Assembly: GCA_963855995.1 (NCBI GenBank)
Contig: OY979716.1
Span: 42,287,854-42,351,853 of the forward strand
Direction: 5' to 3'
Origin: Muricea muricata
Taxonomy: Eukaryota; Cnidaria; Anthozoa; Malacalcyonacea; Plexauridae
DNA length: 64,000 nt
Position numbers and translations under genes: made by a program. This document shows positions 1 through 12,244 of this stretch, piece after piece (the first letter of the stretch is position 1; each line of letters begins with the position of its first letter). The notes beneath the pieces are model-generated. The model did not search any database and was not told the DNA's origin. It saw nothing but the letters and a program-made list of their open reading frames with translations.

Positions 1-1655
1 CAGGGCAAAGCCTTGCAAGATTTTGCCATTCTACACAATTTGATGATAATCTATATAAATTTATATTCAACACTGACGTACATTTTTATTTTTGAAAATG
101 ACATAATACTTGCAAGTGTGTCATGGAATGTTACATCAACAGCCATACAAAAGAGTGCTCAATAATATATAATTATTATTAGTAGAATCATACCAGTATT
201 TTATTGCAATTGTATTAGTATTCTATTGCAAATGCTGTAATTTGATTGGCTATTCTAGTTTCTATCTCATCGGTAGATAGTGAGTAGCAAAAAATATCTT
301 TCTGGTGTATTTTTTCCAATTCAAAGACAATTTGTAGGGTTTTTTAACAAAATGGCTTGAGAATCATTTTTTGTATCTTTAATTCTACCAAAACAGTTAG
401 ATTACTCTCTCAATTTCTATGCAGTCCATATATGTCGAGCACATAATCTAATAATTGTTAATTAGAAGATGTCCTTAATGCCAGAGACGACGTCTTTGAC
501 AATTTTTCTTAGAACCCATTCTGTTGGGGATGATTTTATCTTCAAGTTATTTGGTTCTACATTCTGTTTAAATTGTACCCACTTGCTTTTCACTTAAAGA
601 AGTTCGTATTTCATATCTTTCCACTGTTCTAAGAATTCATTTCCAGCAGCTGGGAAATTTGTCTGAGCATGCGCGAGATAAGCCTGCGTGAACGCATGGA
701 AATTGCGTGATTTACGTGTGATATTTAAAAATCATATAACAAACATGGATCACAAGCATTTTCAGTGGACTAAACGACCTTTTAGCGTAATTTTTAAGAG
801 CACGCTAACAAATCAGGTGATTTGATATAAACATGAAGGCCAAATTCCCGCTAAAATCATGTTGGAGCAAAAGGCTAATTTTTTAAAATTCGACTCAAAC
901 TAGTCAACGCTCGTACTGGAACAACAATACAAAAATGTCCCTGAAATCGATCGACTAAACCCATTAGTCAATTGAAAAATATCTTTACCATTTGTACGGA
1001 AACATTTATACCATATCAAAGACATCATTGCACTGATGGCCCACGTGATTGTGGATGTTTTATCACTTTCACGACCATTTCAACAACAACCGTAATTTAA
1101 AGTACTTTTCCGGTAGCGAGTTTCACAACAAACTATTGGCCATGAGCAGAATTTATAAAACAAAAAAATTGGTTTCGAAAGGAACATAAACATATTGGAA
1201 GTAACAGGAAACAAATATCTTTTTGGAGCAAAATCGAAATTTTTCAGTACTAAGTCAAACGTAAATTCAACATTGTGCTTAATTCTTGGCAACCCACTTA
1301 CATGACAAAGTTTGGAAATTTGCTTCAACAGACGATGTCATCACTTCAAAATATGATTAACTGACAGCTATATCAGTCCTTTACTGAAATCAATGAAAAA
1401 TTGTGAACAAAATTATAACTGGCTCATCAAAGAAACTAAATTCCGAGCACCTCTGAAACCAATGTGTATTTTGCAAATAATATGCTAATTACATTTTGTG
1501 TTCAGCCGCCAACAATATTTTTGCACAGCGGTGGCAAATTTCCCAGCTGCTTTCATTTCCTATTTGCTCTGATTGTCCATATACTTTAAAAGCTGGAGCA
1601 CTGGTGTTGTTTGGCACTTGTGTTACATCACAGACTGAAAATGATTCCAAAATGG
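1..1655. other. Gene-free stretch with dispersed repeat fragments
   Basis: I see no convincing coding region here; the ORFs are short and low-complexity. Bases 183-300 resemble, in inverted orientation, 10030-10112 inside Kolobok-1 (shared block around ATGCTGTAATTTGATTGGCT, then GATAGTGAGTAGCAAAA), so both are copies of a dispersed repeat. Bases about 414-465 resemble one arm of the palindrome at 15489-15602 (ATTTCTATGC followed by CATAATCTAAT and TTGTTAATTA). Confidence 0.5.
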
Positions 1656-2949
1656 CTAAAGACTCTGGTGACTCTGATCAATATTCTTGCATATAGCCTT
1701 AGCATATTTTTTTACCCTCTCCTGGATCATTTCTCTAGTTTTATTGTCCATTGATAAGTTGCACAGTTCAAGTCTGGCTTTCAAATCTTTTTCTAGTTTC
1801 TTTACCACTTTGACTTCGTTTACAACTTCCTCTATTCTTTCCTTGGTAATTTGGATGCTCGGAATGATCCTGCAAAAGTTGAGATTTCCAGCTTGAAAAG
1901 TTTGACTTCAGGCTGATAAGTGTGGCAGGATGAATTTCAACAGGTATAAAGTCCCAAGAAACTTCACCGAGTCAATCTTCATTTAGAGTCCTTTGGCAAG
2001 GGAACCAGACCTTGCATCTTCTTACATTGAATGCGGAGCATGGACTAACCCCACATATTCTTGGCTTATGGATCAACAGAGTAATGTATACTTAACCATC
2101 TCATTCTTACAGCTTTTTTCATCTTTTTCACCAACTTCTTCTTTTGCCTTTTTGACATTGCATTAAAATTTCTCACCTCCAATGCGACATTAATATCTAT
2201 TTTTAGTCTTTTTGATAAACTTTTGAAAAAAGACCATAAGTCCAAAGCTGTTTTTTCAAAATCTTGAATAAACTTTAGCTCATCACCAGCATCTGCACAT
2301 GTAAGGGCCAGTCTGTGCCATACACAATGAATACTCATCATAGTTTTGCATTCTTCCAATTCCTTGAATTTGGCAGCTACACCTCCAATTCTACCTGTCA
2401 TTACACTTGCTCTATCGCTAGCAAAGCCTTTTAACTCATTTACATCTAAACCATGCTTTTGCAAGAGCTTAACTAGGCAGGAAAAGATTGCATTAGCATC
2501 TGGAGATGAATTAGACGAGCTCTCTAAAAGATCTGTTGCATCAATAAATTTAGTCACGCAATCACTAATGTCTTCATCGAAAAACTGGGTAAACGACACC
2601 AGTTGTTGCACGTTTGATATGTCTGTGACCCCATCAGTTAAAAGGCCAAAAGCTTCGCATTCCTTAATCTTTTTAACTATTTTTTTATTTCAGGTGACGA
2701 AACAGTTTCGGTCCTGCATCGGGTGTTGGGCTCTATGTTCCAGACTTTGGACTTGTTAGATGGTTGACATGTATTGTGTACCCGACCTAGCCCACAAAAC
2801 ATTCCTTTGTTGTCAATGTAACACAAAGACCGGATTCCAGTTTCTTTGCAACATGCAATGTCAGGGTCTGCAAGCCATTTATGCTGGAATTTATTATCCT
2901 TCTTCATTTTCACTTTGTCTTCCTCACTGATATCAGTACAATTTCTCAA
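1656..2949 (-). pseudogene. hAT-family transposase, ZNF862/KIAA1586-like, broken
   Basis: Cut-and-paste hAT transposase relative. The N-terminal part (2949-2677) has a TTF/BED-like Cys-His region with the run HNT-PSNKSKVWN followed by NTRCRTETVSS. The middle part (2611-2066, extending upstream in frame) has LLTDGVTDISN, a likely first catalytic Asp region, then GFASDRASVMTG and IHCVWHRLAL, the pattern around the second Asp in animal hAT-derived proteins. A C-terminal basic stretch continues to a stop near 1656. The frame changes in an A-run near 2682-2690, separating the zinc-finger and catalytic parts, and further frame changes lie between 1800 and 2066. I saw no TIRs. A domesticated gene fragment is possible, but the breaks favour a dead transposon. 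Confidence 0.75.
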
Positions 2950-3355
2950 CTTGCAAATGTAATAATTATGAAGATGTTCTGGTAGAATATCATCTTGAAA
3001 ATGATTAAGAAATGCTGTCTCTATGAGTTTAGCAAGTTGTAGACATTTTCTTCAGTTACACCATAAAATGGAGTTGCTGGCACTGCATGATTTTTTGGTG
3101 GTGTTGTGATCTTTGTTTTTTTTTTAGATAGCTTCTGTTTGCATATTATTTGACGAAGGACGCTTCCTATAATATTCAGGAAAAATATGGTTAAAAATGA
3201 TATCAATTTCCTGCTCATTGCATAATGTTTTAAACTAAAGTATCACTAAATGACATGTAAGTAATAATCAAAATCCCTTGTAAGTCTTGCCCACTATTAG
3301 GATACCTTTAATTTAGGAAATCTGCTAATAGGCTGAAATTTCAAACCACTTAATG

Positions 3356-4536
3356 ATAATAATAATAATAATTTATTTCCATGCAAAAATTACAAGAAAT
3401 GGAGAATAATGAGGTTAGCCCTATCTACGTTATCTCCTAAATTAACAGTTACATAAGAAAACTTTTATAGTCTCTGTAAATAGTATCTAATCCATTAAGT
3501 GTATTCTTAATCTTTCCTTGAACGCTATTAAACTTTCTGCCTCTGCAACGTATTCTGGCAGGCTATTCCAGATGGGAATAACACATACAAAGAAAGAATA
3601 TTTATTGCTATTTAACTTTGCCATTACTGACTTTAGTTTATAACGATGATTTGATCTTAATTGCCTAAAATTACTAGCGAATGTAAAATACATGGATGGT
3701 CTAAACCATTTAGGCCATGTATTGTTTTATAACACTCTACTAATGATAAATAATCTCTTCTTTTCTCTAAGGTAGGCCACTGAAGAATTTTTAAACATTC
3801 CTCATAAGAAATTTCATAAGGCACACCTAGATGCTCTTCTTGGCAGCTTTTCTAATGCCTTAATGTCTTTTTTCAAATACGGAGACCAGACTGGAGAACA
3901 ATACTCTAAAATTGAATGCACAAGCGTTTTATAAAGGTTAGAGAACAGTTGATAATTTTTTGGTGCCACAGTTCGTTTCAAAAAACCCAGTACACGGTTT
4001 GCTTTGTTTACACATTGATTAACATGCAGACTCCATGATAATTTAGAAGTAATATTTATTCCAATATCTTTTGTTTCATCAACTACATTTACTGCTTTAT
4101 TCGTGAGAGTATAACTAGGTCTTCTGTGGTCAGTCTTTTTTGTTATTCGCATTACTTTGCATTTTTCTATGTTAAAATTTAATTGCCAATTAGCACTCCA
4201 CATTTCAAGTTTCATTGAGTCATTTTTCAATGTTCTATGATCTTCCACGACGTTATTTAGTACTCCATAGACTTTTATGTAGAACAGCTCATTCGATATA
4301 TCATTTATGTAGATCAAAAACATAATAGGACCTAGAACAGTACCCTGAGGTACTCCAGGTGTAACTTTTGTCCATTTAGAATATGTCCCTCTAACTATAA
4401 CATGCTGGTTTCGATTTATTAAAAAGCTGTTTAACCATGATAACAATGGTCCTTGTATTCCATAAGACTTTATCTTTGTAATGAGACGTGCATGTGGTAC
4501 AGAATCAGAGAAGGTTGGACAGCTGTCATGTGTCAT
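3356..4536 (-). pseudogene. Non-LTR retrotransposon (LINE) 3' end: RT fragment
   Basis: The 240-residue part (4536-3814) contains the RT palm sequence PGVPQGTVLGPIMFLIYINDI and the downstream WSANWQLNFNIEKCKVM block, which are typical of Jockey/CR1/L2-type LINEs. The F/YADD catalytic loop expected between them is replaced by KVYGVLNNV, so the enzyme is dead. A second piece (3693-3487) has RSNHRYKL and YSFFVCVIPIWNSLP, the usual C-terminal tail. The element ends in an AAT/TTA trinucleotide run at 3356-3378, a LINE-type 3' tail for a minus-strand copy. It is 5'-truncated, as most LINE copies are. Confidence 0.85.
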
Positions 4537-6814
4537 TTTCGACCAATGATATTACGTTATTTTCTGAGCGCTAGCAAGAGGCCAGTCGACTAGAAAATAA
4601 GCATCAGGCTTAAAAACATCTAAATATTTCGCGTTTTGATATAAATTCACACTCGAATACCATTCAGAATGTTTTAACAACAATTGGTGGACCCACAAAC
4701 GAAATATTGTGTAAGTATAACGTCATCTACTACTTTAATTCCGTTCTTGAAGGGAGTGCTATGTCGTCATGTGATTACCCAAATCCGTCTTGGGTGTTAA
4801 TTTTTAAAAGCAAAAATCTCGAATTTCCATGGTTTAATTTCGCTCATTTTTGGCTAGATGCTAGATTAAACACTTATCTTTCGTTTAAACCATTGGAACC
4901 TATCAGAACCTCTCACCGTTTGAGATATTCGCCTTTGAAATTTGTCTATCGTTTTTCGTGCGGTAAATTTGGTATGTCTTTATATCCAGTTAATTTCCCC
5001 AATTTCTCGTGAATTTTAGTAAAGAACTTTGATGCTTTGGTGCTAAGTTGTGCTATTGATGCATTTGCTGCCGAATATCTCCCGTATTAGTATTTCAAGA
5101 ATGTTTAAAAAGTGAAACATGTTTTTTTTAAACTTTTACAGATTTATGTTTAACTTGTGAGTAACCTGAGATCGTCTGTCTAGTATGGAAAGACTATATT
5201 TTACTATTTGGTTTGTTCTGCGGATTTATAGGTCTTGATGTCAGATTGACAAAAGAGGAATTGTTTAAACTGAATAAAGAGAAAAATACAGATTTGAAAA
5301 AAGGTACGCAGATTCACATTTGTTTACTATAGCTTTGGTGTTCCCCTCTCATGCACATTGCATTGCTAGCTTTTGGTTTTCCCCTGGCGACTTGTCATAT
5401 ATATATTCTAGAATTATATTCAAAATAGAATATTTTTATTTTTTAAATAGAATTGATAAATGGAGCTTTGAAAAGATTCTTGGTCTTCATCATGTTCACA
5501 ATATTCTTTGGTTTCACTATACCATTATGCAGTGAATTTGAGTGGGGGTCAACCTCATTTGAATTTATGCTTATGCTGTAGCAGAATGAGCAAATGATAT
5601 GAAACTGAATGTTTTTGCAGACCAAAACAAGACCAATATATAACATCAATATAATATAACCATTAGTATTTTCTATATACAATTTAGACAAGCAATGCTT
5701 ACTAGCTTCTCTCACAAACTTCATCAAATATTTTAGATAGCTTGTGAATTAAAATGGAGGTTAACATATGTTTGATTAATTTCTGTAACATGACTTTTGG
5801 TACAAGTCTCAAAAATTTATGGGTCCAGTAAGAAAAAAATTCATTTATTGTAACAAGTATACACACAGAACAATTATATTTAAAAACAACTTGTGTGTAA
5901 ACAGATATATGCAGGGTTGTCATAACAGTAACAATGATAAACTAGCTTTATTCGACACAATTTACAATCAAACATTTAAGCATTTTACACATCTGATATA
6001 TATATACAATATATTTTAATGTCTTTCTAATGTCTATTCTGATGTCTTTTGATATTGAATTACAATAAAATATATATGAATGTAATAATTAATGTAATGA
6101 ATGTAATGTAAGGAGTGCACTTTTGACTAAGGAATGTGACTGGTATAACATTTTTTGAGTGAAAAATTAATGACTGGTGTATGAGACACATGTCAAATGC
6201 ACCCCTACTTTCCCTACATAACAAGCATGCAAAGCTTACCACACATGCCTCAGCTGTTCCTTTTTTATCCAGATTATTTGGAAACACCTAATGCAAAAGA
6301 TGTCTGCTCTATATACTTAATATGTTCAACACAAGCATCAGTAATATATATTTCCTGCAGCTATAAGAGTGTTGATACTTGTATAATTCTGAGGCAATAG
6401 TGCATAATTATTAACAAACATGAGTCCAATCTCCTCCAGATCTAAATCCATAACAATTGTCTTTTTATCCAGCCAAATAATAACCTAATATAAACTTGCA
6501 CCAGCTTGTCTTCCCAAAGAGCAATGCATGCTTGTTCCAAGTTATCTTGGTTATTTTTTTCATGGGCAGCATCAATGTTTTTAGATCCTACAAAATGTGT
6601 GATCTCTTCATCTTCACCACATTCATTATCACTTTCATTGTCACTATCACCTCCATTATTAACATCAAATGCATGAGACAACCAAACCAGTAGATTTTTT
6701 TCTACAAATGCGTATTAGAAAATTGAAGTATATATGTAATAGCTATTAAAATGAGAATCAAAACACGCTGTCTGAAATCTGAATACAGTTATATATATTT
6801 AAATCACAATGAGT
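4537..6814. other. No recognised gene
   Basis: AT-rich DNA between the LINE fragment and the large nested element. A few ORFs of 65-100 residues occur (4707-5012, 5443-5727, 6442-6681) but none shows a recognisable domain. The acidic ORF at 6681-6442 (Asp/Glu/Asn-rich N-terminus) resembles the acidic exons of the Kolobok elements in composition only. I cannot support a feature here. Confidence 0.4.
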
Positions 6815-6820
6815 GCTTTC

Positions 6821-6999
6821 TATGGGGCACCAAATGTGACATAAAGATTTGTAACATGTAAAGCACCAAATATATTTTTAAAGTCTCAACAATTTATATA
6901 AGGTGAAAATATTATATGTAAAGTCAATTTGATTTATATAAAGCAAAAATAATATGTAAAGTGTATATAAGTGTATAAATATATAAAGTCATGGGCACT
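6821..6999 (+). repeat. Left TIR of the integrase-HECT transposon
   Basis: Aligns to the reverse complement of 46187-46395. Shared blocks include CCAAATGTGACATAAAGA, TAAAGCACCAAATATATTT, GTCAATTTGATTTATATAA and GTCATGGGCACTAA, with an indel-rich AT segment before the last block. The 6-bp duplication GCTTTC precedes it. Confidence 0.88.
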
Positions 7000-8917
7000 A
7001 AATAGCTCGGGGTATGGTCGGCACAAGTCGGACCAGGGTCGGTATAAGAACAATATGGCGATGGAACACAGTGAGAATTTGGAAGATTTTTTAAGGAATG
7101 TATCAACACAACTAGAAGAGGCAAGCAGGAATCTTCACTCTGACAATGCAAATGTTCTTGAGTTTATTCAACGTCGTCTTGAAGATAGCATTTTGGTGTT
7201 AAATGTTCTTGTTTTGCAGTGCCCTGACTTTCAAAATATGGACGAATGCATGACACTGCTAAGGCGTTTGATTTCTGACGTGCAGCAAATGCATGGACGG
7301 TATGACGATCTTACTTCCCAGTCGAGAATGCAAAGTGAATACAGGTTCTTTTGTCCCAGAGAAAACAATATTAGAGGACGTCCGAGATATGCAATTCCAA
7401 ATAACATCATTTCTGGATTGCATCGAATTCATCGGAGCTGGCAGCAGGCATCTAACGATATTGGAGTAAGTCACCGCACTCTTCTCAGGCGGCGTCACGA
7501 AAATGGAATGGATGTAAATAGCACCGGGTGCCCACGAAGAAGTTACAGTAATATAAACAACGATCAACTCTGCCAGCAAGTTTGTCACATTCTTCAGATT
7601 CTACCCAATGCGGGCGAAACCTTTGTGTTGGGAGCTCTACGCCAACGAGGGATACATGTACAGCGATACCGGGTGTGGGAAGCAATTCGGTTGGTTGACC
7701 CACTTAGTCGAGCAATGAGACGGTCTGTTGCTGTACTTAGACGTGTTTATAATGTTCCATGCCCTAATGCATTGTGGTAAGTGTTATCGAGCTACGTCGG
7801 GGGGCGCGCCTTACATAGATACCTTAGCATGCTCTTTTCCACTTAATACAGGTATGAAGAGTCATGGTGACAAATTTTGAATTTTATTAAAGTTCTGGAA
7901 TTATTTAATTTTAGGCACATCGATGGTCACCATAAGTTGATTCGGTGGCGCTTGGTGACACATGGTGGCATTGATGGATTTAGCCGGTGTATTGTTTATC
8001 TGAAGTGTTCATCAAACAATTGTGCATCTACAGTTCTTGATCTATTTACTGATGCTGTAGAAAGGTTTGGGCTACCCTCGAGAGTTCGGGCTGACTTAGG
8101 AACAGAAAATGTTGATGTGGCTTGCTATATGTTGCAGCATCCACATCGTGGGACTAATAGAGGGAGTTTTATCACAGGAAAAAGGACTCATAATCAAAGG
8201 ATTGAGAGGTTATGGGCTGATCTTAGAAGGGTGGTTATCAGATACTACGTGCACCTTTTTCATCACCTAGAAAGGTCAGGTGTGCTGGATGTTCTTGATG
8301 AGAAATGTTTGTTTGCACTTCATTTAGTATTTATTCCCAGGATTAACAGGGCCCTTGATGAGTTTTCAGCTGACTGGAACAACCACTCATTGAACACGGA
8401 AAATAAATGCTCACCCCTTTCTGTATGGCACACTGGGGTGATGAGAAGCTTTGATTCTGGATATAGTGCTATTGAAAGCTTACTGATGGGTAATGAGTGG
8501 AATGATTATGGAGTAGGTGGTGATGGACCTTCATCAGAGCCGGATTCTGATAATGCTGTTCAAGTACCTGAGGTTGAATTCAATTTGGATGATGAGCAAC
8601 AACAGCAATTGTATGATATGATTAAAGGGCCTATACAGCCATTTTCTTTTATTTCATCATCTTATAGATCGCAGCACGGTGAGTTTGGTGCTGCAAAAAT
8701 TTTTTCGATACGATTATTCCTTGCGAAGTTATGCAGGGTTGAAGTAATGAAAATTAGGCATTTTGCGACACCATGTTTGCCCATTGTCTGAGACTGGGGC
8801 GAGAGGTGCTGTGACATAAACACTGGAACGGAAGTAAACACAACAAGAAATGGCATTATGTAAATTATAGGGCACACACAGCAGTTTCGAATTACTCTCA
8901 CATTTTGTTCGACAAAG

Positions 8918-9665
8918 ATGCCTGAAAGATGTGTTGCGCCTTGTGGCAGGCTGCAGCAACACGAGAAATTTAGACGAAGGTATTTCGCTTCACACAATAT
9001 CTTTTTATGGCGACGAACGGCCAGAAGCGAAGAAAAGGAGGAAAAAGTGGGTTAGTTTTGTGAAACAAAAACGTGCAAAATGGGAACCAACACGACACTC
9101 GGGAATATGTTCGAAGCATTTTAAAGATACCGACTTTTCGCAGATTCAGCAAAGTCAAGGAAAAAGATGGTTAAACTCTGATGAACTCGGAGTTTCAGTT
9201 TATAAAGTGAAAGTTTACCTTTGATTAACACTTATAGAAATTCACAAGGTCCTTTCATCACATCCACATACAGTGGTAATGGTGATATCATCTGGGCTAA
9301 ATTCAGAAGCTTTTTGAGCCATGTTGTCAACAAACACAAAAATTTGGATGACCCTTTGTTTGATAAATGTGCTCATGGAGAAATTGAACCCAGAAGATGG
9401 TTAAAATCTGGTGAGTCTAAAATAGTAAAGAACTGAGAAACATCAAGGTGCAGTGCATAGCAACTTAATGGGTTAATTATGTACCTGTAAAATATCTGTT
9501 TTGTCAAGGTACTGCTGTTCATGACCGGTTATGTGCTGAGCTCAACAAGAAAAGTTTGGTTTCTGGCATAAAGAAGATATCACCCCTAGCCCAAACAAGT
9601 TGCTTAGAAGCCTGGCACTCAGTGTTGAACCACTTCTGCCCAAAGATGCTGGCTTTTTCATTTTC
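8918..9665 (+). pseudogene. Kolobok-1 THAP transposase remnant, catalytic core deleted
   Basis: A THAP-type zinc finger is visible: MPERCVA at 8918 followed, after a frame change near 8935, by AGCSNT, KWVSFVKQKRAKW and SGICSKHF (8946-9130). The next pieces, DPLFDKCAHGE and RRWLKSGE (9348-9410) then SCLEAWHSVLNHFCPK (9595-9645), match the C-terminal part of the Kolobok-2 transposase (FHKCAHG, WLKPGSSAH, NLEVYHSLLLKYAPK). The central DDE core seen in Kolobok-2 is absent, so this copy carries an internal deletion and would need a transposase from elsewhere. Homology by direct comparison inside this window makes the call firm. Confidence 0.78.
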
Positions 9666-9691
9666 TGAGATGTATTGCAGGTAGATCTGTG

Positions 9692-9840
9692 TAATGTAGC
9701 CCAATTCTTGTTGTTGTTTCGGTGGTGCATAGAGATCAGCGCATGTATTATCTGTATTACATAATACCATTGCATAATACAGATAATATATGCACTGATT
9801 TCTGTATGTTACTGAAACCACAGTCAAAATTGGGCTACCT
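9692..9840. repeat. Imperfect hairpin (about 150 bp)
   Basis: GTAGCCCAATTCTTG at the left end pairs with AAAATTGGGCTACC at the right, and the interior TGTATTATCTGTATTA pairs with AATACAGATAATATATGC. It lies in Kolobok-1 downstream of the transposase remnant and may be a small MITE or a folded spacer. Confidence 0.6.
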
Positions 9841-10448
9841 AGGGGCAGATATGTCATTTTTTAAAAGTTACGTACCTGCCCCAAAGCCCAAACAACTATC
9901 TCATGGAAATTGAGAGAGAGTAATCTAATTGTCTGAGCAAAATTAGAGATCAAACGTAAACATTGAACAAAAAATTGATTTTTAAGCATTTTGTTGGAAA
10001 AGTAATATCAAGAATGATGATTGTTTTGCTACTCACTATCAAGAAACAGATAGCAAGTAGAGTAGCCAATCAAATTACAGCATTTCTAATAGTATGATTC
10101 TACTGAAATTGAAAAATGTATGTATGGACTAATATGACAATAGGATATGTGAGAAAACAAAATATGTTTATAAGTAACACATTTTCACTCAAAATGTTCC
10201 ACCAACTGCACCAGGTAAGCAAAACTGTATGAGCATCAATGTTACCCAGTGTGCTCCAAACTTTACAAATGCAAAAATTTTGAACTTTTTAAGGGCAGAG
10301 CTTATTATTAAATTCATGGGCTAATGAAAACATTGTAAGCTATTTGAAATACAATCGAAGTTATGCTAAAGGTAATGCCATTAGAATGATCTAAATGTTT
10401 TTCTTTTTAGTGTCACATGTAGCAAACATTGTAGCAAACAAAGACTCC

Positions 10449-10533
10449 AAGAGCTGCACCAAAATGTAGAGTCTGTAACAATCCGATGAAGGGTCACAAA
10501 AATGTTGCATCATGTCCCAAAAACCAGAAATAA
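10449..10533 (+). pseudogene. Zinc-knuckle tail, probably Kolobok-1 transposase C-terminus
   Basis: A short in-frame stretch reads KCRVCNNPMKGHKNVASCPK and stops at 10531-10533. The spacing Cys-x2-Cys-x6-His-x5-Cys is a zinc-knuckle-like pattern. It lies downstream of the transposase remnant on the same strand, so it may be that protein's last exon; the link is inference. Confidence 0.4.
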
Positions 10534-10634
10534 TAATTATAAATACAGTTATATAACTGTATATCACTCCACAACTAGGTAACATCTCTATCTAACTTTT
10601 TCACACTTGAACTGAAGCCATTACTACTTGTAAT

Positions 10635-10853
10635 ATGATATGGTGGAGGTGTAATTGCGGTAATAAAGACAACATTTTTAATTCATCATTGTTATCAATA
10701 AAGAGCATGAAAGAGCATGAAAGAGTAAAAGACCTTACTGACAACCATATTATCAAATTTTATGTTAGATATGTTGATAACACATTAGTCGTAGCCAAAT
10801 CGTCTTGGAAGAGTTTATTGATAACAATGAATAAAAAATTTCTCTTTATTTAA
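10635..10853 (+). pseudogene. Penelope-like reverse transcriptase fragment
   Basis: A 72-residue ORF contains IKFYVRYVDNTLVVAK, which corresponds to the RT catalytic box of Penelope-like elements (normally YVDD; here the second Asp is Asn). No other RT block is visible around it. It lies in Kolobok-1 between the zinc-knuckle tail and the P2X7-tail gene. A second Penelope remnant occurs at 18.2-19.6 kb. Confidence 0.6.
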
Positions 10854-10956
10854 AGTTATTGCTGTTGTATATTTTGAAGAGCCTAGCTTGTGACATTACT
10901 CAAAAGTTAAGGATTGTAAATTTAACATGTTAATTAATAGTCTTCAACAGAATTAT

Positions 10957-12244
10957 TTAGTCTTCATCTAGTTCAAATCCTGTGTAGCTTTCATCTTTCT
11001 CTGCAGGAAACTTCTTTCTAATGAGGATATATGCGCATGATGGCAAAGGTTTTCTGACTTTTCCCATTATTCCATAAACAAGCCTACAGAACTCTCTGTA
11101 TGAAACACTTCATAAGAACCTAAAATGAATAATAATTATAGTCACTGAAATAGCAATGCAACAAATTAAAATGAGAAAACATACATTAGAAAAGATATCT
11201 ACATAAACCAGATTATCTTAAATCTGGAAAATGTTGCCAACCGTGGTGGTATCTTGTGGCCATACACATACCTAACTAGAATTTGGTTATAGCATAGGGG
11301 CAGGTTTTATCAAACTTGTTTTATATTTTCAACTTTTCCAAAATTAAAGCTGAATGCTTTTGGTACAACCAGCTTCAATACAGGGAATGGGAGATAGGGC
11401 CAATGAGTTGAAATTTCCATGTCCATGCAGGTCACATTACAAATCTCATTAATACCATTATCCCAATCACACAGGGAGTCAATTGGTTTTCCAGTCAATA
11501 AGAAAGCAGGCAGAATGTTGCACTGCTGAGGGCCCTACTTTCTATTTGCAATACAGCAGTTATAGTATACCTTTCTTCTGATTCCATTTGAGTATATTTT
11601 CCCTTAGTTGTGGTCTTGTAGTGTGAAGATGCCATTCTTAGACTCCACTTTTCAAGACGAGGCAAATCCTGGATGATCTGTAATGCATTGGAGTTTTGTT
11701 TCTTCTCCAATATCTTTCTTAACTAGAGCACTATTTAACTCCTCCACACAGCCTTCTTGCTCTTGGCAACAGTAGCACTCGTTAGGATTTTGAAGAAGGC
11801 TCGTGTTACAATTTCCACATGTACACCTACAAGTTAGGGTGTAAAAAGATTAGGTATCAACTACACATGCTAAACAATGCCACATGGCAGGTGTGTATCG
11901 GCTTCTGCATTATGCTGATTTACGCTGTCATGTTTATATTACAGTATATTAAAAAGCATTACCATTCACTGACTGGTATTGATCCATTTAAATGATGCGC
12001 AAGCATTTCATCTAAATTCCTCTGCCATTTCAGCTTCGTACCTAGGAGTCCATTCTTCGTCTGCAATCGGATCATTTTGGTATGCATATTCTTCTTCGCT
12101 ACTAGACAAATACTCGCTTAAATATTTGCCGACTTTACTTTGGTCCATGTTTTCCATGAGTTCCTCCTCCATTTCTTGCTCAAAATCAGAACATCCTGAA
12201 TTCTCAGACTTAGAAATTACTTCGGAGCTTGACGAAGAACTCAT
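10957..12244 (-). pseudogene. Kolobok-1 acidic/P2X7-tail accessory protein
   Basis: Exon 1 (12244-12042) encodes a Ser- and Glu-rich acidic N-terminus ending DEEWTP, with a donor reading CTCCTAG/GTACG. A matching acceptor before 11826 joins it in frame to a Cys-rich exon with CTCGNC, ECYCCQE and CITDHPGF. The last part (about 11100-10957) reads YGIMGKVRKPLPSC and IRKKFPAE then a YTGFELDED end. These are hallmarks of the P2X7 receptor cytoplasmic-tail domain, a zinc-binding fold also found in transposon proteins. A frame change follows CITDHPGF. No transmembrane segment is present, so it is not a channel. Kolobok-2 has the same gene at 14076-15027. Confidence 0.7.

Noticed and set aside
7054-8625. 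Considered the integrase-like gene as a Polinton integrase
   Set aside because: It lacks a chromodomain, sits outside the Polinton TIRs and differs in all catalytic contexts ([16 protein letters not shown]).
10635-10853. Possible host reverse transcriptase-like gene
   Set aside because: Only one RT block, with Asn in place of the second catalytic Asp; a Penelope remnant is simpler.
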